Assembly: GCA_964430105.1 (NCBI GenBank)
Contig: CAYSEF010000035.1
Span: 1 to 20,804, forward strand
Length of the DNA stretch: 20,804 nucleotides
Reading direction: 5' to 3'
From: UMGS1696 sp964430105
GTDB taxonomy: Bacteria; Bacillota; Clostridia; Oscillospirales; CAG-272
The notes beneath the pieces are model-generated. The model was not told where the DNA came from and did no database searches. It saw only the letters and a program-made list of their open reading frames with translations. The position numbers were made by a program, and so were the translations under genes. Position 1 is the first letter of the stretch. The number at the start of each line of letters is the position of its first letter. This document shows positions 16,210-20,804 of the stretch, in pieces.

Positions 16210-17037
16210 TTATATATTCAATATATAAATCGGGAAATAAGTATTGAGCAGGATAACCGCTGCGCCAAGAAGAACGATACAAACGGCAAATATCCAGTCC
16301 TTTGCCTCAGATTTGAGTACATTCATTCTTGTTCTGCCCTCTCCGCCGGTATAGCATCTGCATTCCATAGCGGTAGCAAGCTCATCCGCACGTCTGAAAG
16401 CTGAAATAAACAGCGGTATCAATATCGGAATAAGAGCTTTTGCACGTTTGAAAATATTTCCGGTCGTAAAATCAGCACCTCTTGCTGTCTGTGCATTGAT
16501 TATTTTCTGTGTTTCATCAGTGAGAGTCGGGATAAATCTGAGAGCTATCGTCATCATCATTGAAAACTCGTGAACCGGAACATGAAGCTTTTTCAGCGGT
16601 GCAAGCAACTGCTCAAGCGCATCAGTCAAAGCAAGCGGAGTAGTTGTATATGTGAGAAAAATCGTTGTTGCAACAAGAAGAAGCACTATTCTCAATACTA
16701 TAAGCACTGCATTGACAATACCTTCAAGATAAATCTTTATCGGCCCAAGCTCTAAGAGAAGCTTATCTCCCGTCATCCAAAAAATATTGATAACAGCCGT
16801 AAAAATTATAATGAATAAAAGCGGTCTCATCGAATTAAGTATCAGCTTTGGCGAAAGACCTGACATAAAAACAAATGCAAGCGCCGAAACAGTCAACAAA
16901 ATGAACGATGCCGCACTTTTCGAGAGAAAGATCACGACAATATAAAGCAGTGCAACAATTATCTTAGCTCTTGGATCAAGTCTATGTATAATTGAATTGC
17001 CTTCGCAGTATTGTCCGAACGATATATCTGATTTCAT
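16210..17037 (-). CDS. ecfT: Energy-coupling factor transporter transmembrane subunit EcfT
   Basis: A 275-residue membrane subunit that links the two EcfA ATPases to a vitamin- or metal-binding S component. Hydrophobic segments occur at about 25-58, 70-90, 105-130 and 245-270. The cytoplasmic coupling helices carry the ARG motif (ARGADF, 185-190) and its second copy in the form CRC (AMECRCYTGG, 223-232). The N-terminal SIIHRLDPRAKI is a family hallmark. AAGGAG lies 13 bases before the ATG at 17037, a little far; an ATG nearer the site is out of frame. No S-component gene is in the window, so this is probably the shared (group II) module that serves scattered S components. Confidence 0.95.
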   Translation of the reverse strand: MKSDISFGQYCEGNSIIHRLDPRAKIIVALLYIVVIFLSKSAASFILLTVSALAFVFMSGLSPKLILNSMRPLLFIIIFTAVINIFWMTGDKLLLELGPIKIYLEGIVNAVLIVLRIVLLLVATTIFLTYTTTPLALTDALEQLLAPLKKLHVPVHEFSMMMTIALRFIPTLTDETQKIINAQTARGADFTTGNIFKRAKALIPILIPLFISAFRRADELATAMECRCYTGGEGRTRMNVLKSEAKDWIFAVCIVLLGAAVILLNTYFPIYILNI

Positions 17038-17083
17038 GGAGTTTCATTTACTCCTTTCGGATTATTCTATAATTTTCGGGTAA

Positions 17084-17977
17084 TCATACCCTTTTTTCTT
17101 CTTTTCTGTTAATGTCATCCAGTGGTGGAGACTGCAACCATTCCTTCAGCTTCCCGACAGCATAGTCAACAGTATACACATCGTCACCGATATCTACGCC
17201 ATTCTGCTTCAAATATGATGCTATTCTCGTTATCATCGGCACATCCAGACCCACTGCAATCAGCTCCTTGTACTCCGAAAAGACTTCCGCACATTTTTTA
17301 TGCATGAGAACATGAGACGATGACATAACGATAATATCATCGCAATACATAGCCATATCCTCCATACTGTGGCTGACGATTATAACAGTAGTACCTGATT
17401 CTCTCGAATAACGCTTTACGCCACCGAGAATATCACGTCTTCCGACCGGGTCAAGACCTGCTGCAGGCTCATCAAGAATCAGTATCTTCGGTTGCATAGC
17501 AATTACGCCCGCAAGAGCAGCGCGTCTTTTTTGACCTCCTGACAGATCAAACGGAGATTTATCCAGCATCTCCTCAGGGAATCCGGCAAAATAAGCTGCA
17601 TTCCTTACTGTTTTTTCAAGCTCATCGCCTTCAAGACCCATATTTTTCGGGCCGAAAGCGATATCCTCACGAACAGTTTCCGCAAACAGCTGATATTCGG
17701 GGTACTGCATAACAAGACCGGCCTTAAATCTTACTTCGCGTATCTTTTTCGGCTCTGCCCAAATATCAACGCCATCCAAATATACTGTGCCTTCATCGGG
17801 TTTAATAAGCCCGTTAAGAAGCTGTACAAGAGTAGATTTACCCGAGCCTGTATGCCCGATAAGCCCTGTAATGATACCGGGTTCTATAGTAAGGCTCACG
17901 TTATCAAGAGCTTTTTGAGCTGAAGGAGTACTTTTGTTATATGTAAACGACACGTTTTTGAGTTCAATTACAGCCAA
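17084..17977 (-). CDS. ecfA2: Energy-coupling factor ATPase EcfA2
   Basis: A 297-residue ABC ATPase that pairs with EcfA1 to drive ECF transporters. Walker A is GHTGSGKST (41-49), the Q-loop is VMQYPEYQLF (Q91), the signature is LSGGQKRRAALAG (from 145), Walker B is ILILDEP (E170), and the switch His is H203 in VSHSM. All catalytic residues are present. The start is a TTG at 17977, chosen because GAGGAGGGG sits 7 bases upstream and no ATG is near. That ribosome site overlaps the stop of the ecfA1 tail fragment just upstream, as it overlaps the stop of the intact ecfA1 in the duplicated copy, which indicates translational coupling. Its first 31 codons are copied at 18242-18334. Confidence 0.95.
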   Translation of the reverse strand: MAVIELKNVSFTYNKSTPSAQKALDNVSLTIEPGIITGLIGHTGSGKSTLVQLLNGLIKPDEGTVYLDGVDIWAEPKKIREVRFKAGLVMQYPEYQLFAETVREDIAFGPKNMGLEGDELEKTVRNAAYFAGFPEEMLDKSPFDLSGGQKRRAALAGVIAMQPKILILDEPAAGLDPVGRRDILGGVKRYSRESGTTVIIVSHSMEDMAMYCDDIIVMSSSHVLMHKKCAEVFSEYKELIAVGLDVPMITRIASYLKQNGVDIGDDVYTVDYAVGKLKEWLQSPPLDDINRKEEKRV

Positions 17978-18241
17978 AATCCACCCCTCCTCACTTTGAA
18001 TTTACTTTATCCTTCATTGCACGTGCAAGTATAGCCGCACAATCATGTGTACTGAATATATCAAGCGGAAGCTCCAGTCCGCACTCACGCATCTTATAAA
18101 GAAGCTCTGTCGTCTGAGGAACATCAAGTCCTGCCTGCCACATTTTCACAGGATCGCCAAAAACCTGTGACGGTGTTCCGTCTCCAATGATTTTTCCCTG
18201 CGACATAACAAGAATTCTATCTGCCATAGCCGCCTCATTCA
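17885..18241. repeat. Direct tandem duplication, copy 1 (357-bp unit)
   Basis: This block matches 18242-18598 base for base except at 18210 (a versus g at 18567) and 18237 (a versus g at 18594). It holds the first 31 codons of ecfA2, the short spacer and the last 83 codons of ecfA1. The unit length is 3 x 119. The identity continues for three bases past the junction (tat), a small microhomology where the copies meet. Confidence 0.95.
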
Positions 18242-18242
18242 T
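17991..18242 (-). pseudogene. Duplicated C-terminal fragment of ecfA1 (83 codons)
   Basis: An open frame of 83 residues identical in protein sequence to residues 209-291 of EcfA1. It begins at the Met directly after the switch histidine, so it lacks Walker A, Q-loop, signature and Walker B and cannot be an ATPase. It arose from the tandem duplication. Its ATG overlaps the TGA of the 31-codon ecfA2 stub in the form ATGA, a common layout for translational coupling, and its stop overlaps the ribosome site of the intact ecfA2. It may therefore be translated as a small C-terminal domain, or serve only to relay ribosomes. Its two differences from the parent gene are both silent. Confidence 0.85.
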
Positions 18243-18334
18243 ATAGTAAGGCTCACGTTATCAAGAGCTTTTTGAGCTGAAGGAGTACTTTTGTTATATG
18301 TAAACGACACGTTTTTGAGTTCAATTACAGCCAA
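18239..18334 (-). pseudogene. Duplicated N-terminal stub of ecfA2 (31 codons)
   Basis: A copy of the first 31 codons of ecfA2, with the same TTG start (18334) and the same GAGGAGGGG ribosome site. At the duplication junction codon 31 (ATA) runs straight into TGA, so the product stops before Walker A. The stub lies 13 bases after the intact ecfA1 stop. It is too short for function and is a by-product of the duplication, but it preserves coupled translation from ecfA1 onward. Confidence 0.85.
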
Positions 18335-18598
18335 AATCCACCCCTCCTCACTTTGAATTTACTTTATCCTTCATTGCACGTGCAAGTATAGCCGCACAAT
18401 CATGTGTACTGAATATATCAAGCGGAAGCTCCAGTCCGCACTCACGCATCTTATAAAGAAGCTCTGTCGTCTGAGGAACATCAAGTCCTGCCTGCCACAT
18501 TTTCACAGGATCGCCAAAAACCTGTGACGGTGTTCCGTCTCCAATGATTTTTCCCTGCGACATAACGAGAATTCTATCTGCCATAGCCGCCTCGTTCA
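18242..18598. repeat. Direct tandem duplication, copy 2 (357-bp unit)
   Basis: The partner of 17885-18241. Here the right-hand part is the 3' end of the intact ecfA1 gene, and the left-hand part is the ecfA2 stub. The similarity ends just past 18601, where ecfA1 continues without a second copy. Confidence 0.95.
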
Positions 18599-19223
18599 TA
18601 TGGTGAGTGATAAGTATGACAGTAACATGCTCCTCTCGATTGAGCTTTTCTATTATCGCCATGACCTCACGTCTTCCCATCGGATCGAGCATAGCGGTTG
18701 ATTCGTCAAAAATTATACAGCGTCTTTGCATAGCAATAGCACCTGCAATGGCAACACGCTGTTTTTGACCACCGGAAAGATTATATGATGGATGGCGAGC
18801 GTATTTTGTCATACCGACAGCTTCAAGTGCATCGTCAACTCTTTTTCTGATTTCCTTTGGAGGAAGTCCGAGATTTTCGCATCCGAACGCAACATCTTCT
18901 TCTACTATAGTAGCAACTATCTGGTTATCAGGATTCTGAAAAACCATACCTATTTCACGACGTGCGTTAAGTATATCCTCTTCGCTGACATTTTCCGCTG
19001 TCATATCCTTATCAAGGATAGTCAGCTTTCCCGTGTCAGGAAGATTTATCATACAGAGAAGCTTTGCGAGAGTAGATTTTCCACTTCCGTTGTGTCCGAG
19101 AATAGCTGTAAATGAGCCTTCCTCTATCTCAAACGAAACACCGTCGAGTGCACGAACAGGAAGCTCTCCCTCATCTGTAGGATACGAGTATGTTAAATTT
19201 TCGGCTTTTATGATTGATTTCAT
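18348..19223 (-). CDS. ecfA1: Energy-coupling factor ATPase EcfA1
   Basis: A 291-residue ABC ATPase of the ECF module. Walker A is GHNGSGKST (43-51), the Q-loop is VFQNPDNQ (Q96), the signature is LSGGQKQR (149-156), Walker B is CIIFDES (E174), and the switch His is H207 in ITHHM. The ATG at 19223 is chosen over a TTG at 19250 because AAAGGA lies 10 bases before it and homology starts at MKSIIKAENLTYSY. The QNPDNQ Q-loop and the gene order identify it as EcfA1 rather than EcfA2. The gene is intact, although its last 83 codons are repeated downstream. Confidence 0.95.
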   Translation of the reverse strand: MKSIIKAENLTYSYPTDEGELPVRALDGVSFEIEEGSFTAILGHNGSGKSTLAKLLCMINLPDTGKLTILDKDMTAENVSEEDILNARREIGMVFQNPDNQIVATIVEEDVAFGCENLGLPPKEIRKRVDDALEAVGMTKYARHPSYNLSGGQKQRVAIAGAIAMQRRCIIFDESTAMLDPMGRREVMAIIEKLNREEHVTVILITHHMNEAAMADRILVMSQGKIIGDGTPSQVFGDPVKMWQAGLDVPQTTELLYKMRECGLELPLDIFSTHDCAAILARAMKDKVNSK

Positions 19224-19259
19224 TTTTGAAATTTCCTTTATGTGGTACAAAACTGCGCC

Positions 19260-20147
19260 TTAAAACTCCACTCTTACGCTTGCACCGCTTGGCAGAACGA
19301 GTCCGCTGTCAGTAACGGGAATACAAGTTTCACCAACCGTAACCTTTGCTCGTTTTCTGAGATGCTCAGGCAATGCTCGCATGAGAATATACTGCATTAC
19401 AGCCGGTGAAAGTCCGGTTGTATACGAATTTATGAGGAAGAACACAGGATCATCAGACAGAACCTTTACCACAAGCTCTATAAGCTCTGCGGCACATTCC
19501 TCCAGCTTCCAAACTTCACCATTAGGTCCGCGTCCGTAGGATGGTGGGTCCATAATAATGCCGTCATATTTGTTTCCTCTGCGTATTTCACGCTCTACAA
19601 ATTTACGACAGTCATCAACTATATATCTGCAAGGAGCATCGGCAAGCTCAGAAAGCTGCATATTTTCCTTTGCCGCCTGAGTCATTCCCTTTGAAGCATC
19701 CACATGAACAAGTGCTGCACCTGCCTTTGCATTGGCGACAGTAGCACCACCTGTATATGCAAACAAGTTCAGTACCTTCGGCTGAGCATGACCTGCATCT
19801 ATCGCTTTTTTTACAAGTCCCGCTGACCAGTCCCAGTTAGAAGCCTGCTCCGGGAACAAGCCTGTGTGCTTAAATCCCATCGGACGAAGCTTGAACGAAA
19901 GCTCACCCACTACAGAGGGATACGAAATACACCACGAATCCGGCATTTTGTGAACTACCCATGAGCCACCTCCGCCCTGACGCTTATACACACCATGAGC
20001 CTTTTTCCAACGTGGATCCTTACGTTCACCACTCCAAATTACCTGGGGATCCGGGCGAACAAGTATGTAATTTCCCCATCTTTCAAGTCTTTCTCCACCA
20101 TCGCAGTCGATGAGTTCATAATCTTTCCATTTATCTGCTGTAAACAT
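19260..20147 (-). CDS. Class I SAM-dependent rRNA methyltransferase (RlmI/YccW-like)
   Basis: A 295-residue methyltransferase with an N-terminal beta domain (about 1-95), in which a basic HGVYKRQGGGGSW segment probably contacts RNA. A Rossmann-type SAM fold follows: motif I NLFAYTGGATVANA (about 127-140), a D150 acidic end of strand 2, and the DPPSYGRG catalytic motif (200-207) typical of RlmI/RlmL-type 5-methylcytosine or guanine-N2 enzymes. No PUA domain is present, so the exact target base is open. The ATG at 20147 has CAGGAG 5 bases before it and lies 16 bases after the ruvC stop; a longer frame that overlaps ruvC is rejected. Confidence 0.9.
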   Translation of the reverse strand: MFTADKWKDYELIDCDGGERLERWGNYILVRPDPQVIWSGERKDPRWKKAHGVYKRQGGGGSWVVHKMPDSWCISYPSVVGELSFKLRPMGFKHTGLFPEQASNWDWSAGLVKKAIDAGHAQPKVLNLFAYTGGATVANAKAGAALVHVDASKGMTQAAKENMQLSELADAPCRYIVDDCRKFVEREIRRGNKYDGIIMDPPSYGRGPNGEVWKLEECAAELIELVVKVLSDDPVFFLINSYTTGLSPAVMQYILMRALPEHLRKRAKVTVGETCIPVTDSGLVLPSGASVRVEF

Positions 20148-20163
20148 TGTTACTCCTGAATTA

Positions 20164-20754
20164 TCAATTATCTTTTGAACCATAAATTTTTCTGGCAAGC
20201 TCTCCACGACTGCCTTTGCCCTGCTGTCCTATCTTGCCTGCCATTGTCGTCGGTTTGTTGTAATATTCCGCAAGCCGTGATGTACCGGTATACGCATGAC
20301 ACATAGCTACTGCAAGTGCATCTGCCGTATCGTCAGGCTTTGGAGGTTTCTGCAATCCCAAAAGCATTGTTACCATATCAATGATCTGACGCTTGTCCGC
20401 ACGACCATAGCCGGAAACAGCCTGCTTTATCTGTAATGGAGTGTACTCGTATATCGGCACATTATTAAGTCTGTTTGCAAGAAGAAGTACTCCTCGTGCC
20501 TCAGCAACAATAATTCCCGTTTTTTGGTTTGTATTAAAAAACAACTCCTCAATCGCAGCCGCATCGGGCTTATAAGTCTTAATAATTGCGTTGATTTCAC
20601 GATAGACTTCGGCAATTCTGTCCTCGGTCTTCATCGTTGACGGAGTAGTAATCGCACCGAAATCAACAGGTTTCAGCTTTGTTCCTATTCCGCCATATTC
20701 AATAACGCCCCACCCGACTATAGCGATACCGGGGTCGATTCCTAAGATAATCAC
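20164..20754 (-). CDS. ruvC: Holliday junction endonuclease RuvC
   Basis: A 196-residue resolvase that cuts four-way junctions together with RuvAB. The acidic active site is D7 (ILGIDPG), E69 (AAIEELFF), D142 and D145 (DDTADALAVAMCH). The GTG at 20754 gives the family start MIILGIDPG and has GGAG 6 bases upstream; a TTG at 20766 would overlap this site. The core ends near residue 165, and a basic tail of about 30 residues with GKIGQQGKGSRGELARK follows, longer than in many relatives. No ruvA or ruvB is in the window. It is the first gene of the run seen here. Confidence 0.95.
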   Translation of the reverse strand: MIILGIDPGIAIVGWGVIEYGGIGTKLKPVDFGAITTPSTMKTEDRIAEVYREINAIIKTYKPDAAAIEELFFNTNQKTGIIVAEARGVLLLANRLNNVPIYEYTPLQIKQAVSGYGRADKRQIIDMVTMLLGLQKPPKPDDTADALAVAMCHAYTGTSRLAEYYNKPTTMAGKIGQQGKGSRGELARKIYGSKDN

Positions 20755-20781
20755 ATAATACTCCAATTATAAATCTAATAC

Positions 20782-20795
20782 ATTATATTATATCA
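20782..20795 (-). promoter_or_regulatory. Possible extended -10 promoter element of ruvC
   Basis: On the minus strand TGATATAAT (20795-20787) is an extended -10 form with a perfect TATAAT, and a second TATAAT overlaps it (20787-20782). It lies about 30 bases before the GTG. The -35 box would be outside the window, so this cannot be confirmed. Confidence 0.4.
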
Positions 20796-20804
20796 TATAT
20801 ATTT

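Noticed and set aside
17991..18242. The 83-residue frame as an independent new gene
   Set aside because: It is an identical copy of the EcfA1 C-terminus created by the tandem duplication.
17885..18598. CRISPR or insertion sequence as explanation of the repeat
   Set aside because: There are only two long coding copies with no spacers, no terminal inverted repeats and no transposase.
20148..20207. N-terminal extension of the methyltransferase into ruvC
   Set aside because: A well-placed CAGGAG site precedes the ATG at 20147, and the extension is only the other frame of ruvC.

Overview
The window is one gene-dense stretch in which every supported gene lies on the minus strand, so the text below reads from high to low coordinates. 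The protein set suggests a strictly anaerobic, fermenting Clostridia-type Firmicute, probably of the gut or rumen Oscillospirales/Ruminococcaceae kind. The evidence is the AT-rich spacers with AGGAGG-type ribosome sites, a trimeric NADH-linked [FeFe] hydrogenase, a shared ECF transporter module and a ClpE-like unfoldase. The lineage is inferred from gene content and style, not from a marker gene.

Region 1 (20754 to 13336) is a housekeeping run: ruvC, a RlmI-like SAM methyltransferase, the ECF module ecfA1-ecfA2-ecfT, truA, a membrane-anchored beta-propeller-like protein (DUF5711-like) and a CvpA-family membrane protein. Between ecfA1 and ecfA2 lies a direct tandem duplication with a 357-bp unit and two mismatches. 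It leaves a 31-codon stub of ecfA2 and an 83-codon tail of ecfA1, joined by an ATGA stop/start overlap.

Region 2 (13264 to 8036) holds a ClpE-like AAA+ unfoldase and then a 938-residue membrane protein with the whole architecture of a P-type ATPase. Its phosphorylated Asp, TGES loop, PEGLP motif, KGA motif, TGD, DPPR and GDGVND motifs are all replaced. It looks like a pseudo-P-type ATPase and is the most unusual gene here. A strong terminator follows it.

Region 3 (7919 to 1343) is the hydrogenase operon, bounded by a clear promoter and a long-stem terminator: an Mrp/NBP35-type P-loop ATPase, hydC (NuoE-like), a DRTGG-domain protein, a HATPase_c protein, a small thioredoxin-like ferredoxin, hydB (NuoF-like with extra FeS domains) and hydA (H-cluster subunit). 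HydABC would couple oxidation of NADH and reduced ferredoxin to H2 production. The HATPase and DRTGG proteins are probable accessory or regulatory parts. No hydEFG maturase is in the window.

Region 4 (1288 to 8) is a single Gfo/Idh/MocA oxidoreductase with its own promoter and terminator.

No tRNA, rRNA, CRISPR array or insertion sequence was recognised. No gene-free stretch exceeds 300 bases; the longest is about 240 bases at 7796-8035, which holds a terminator, a promoter and a palindrome.
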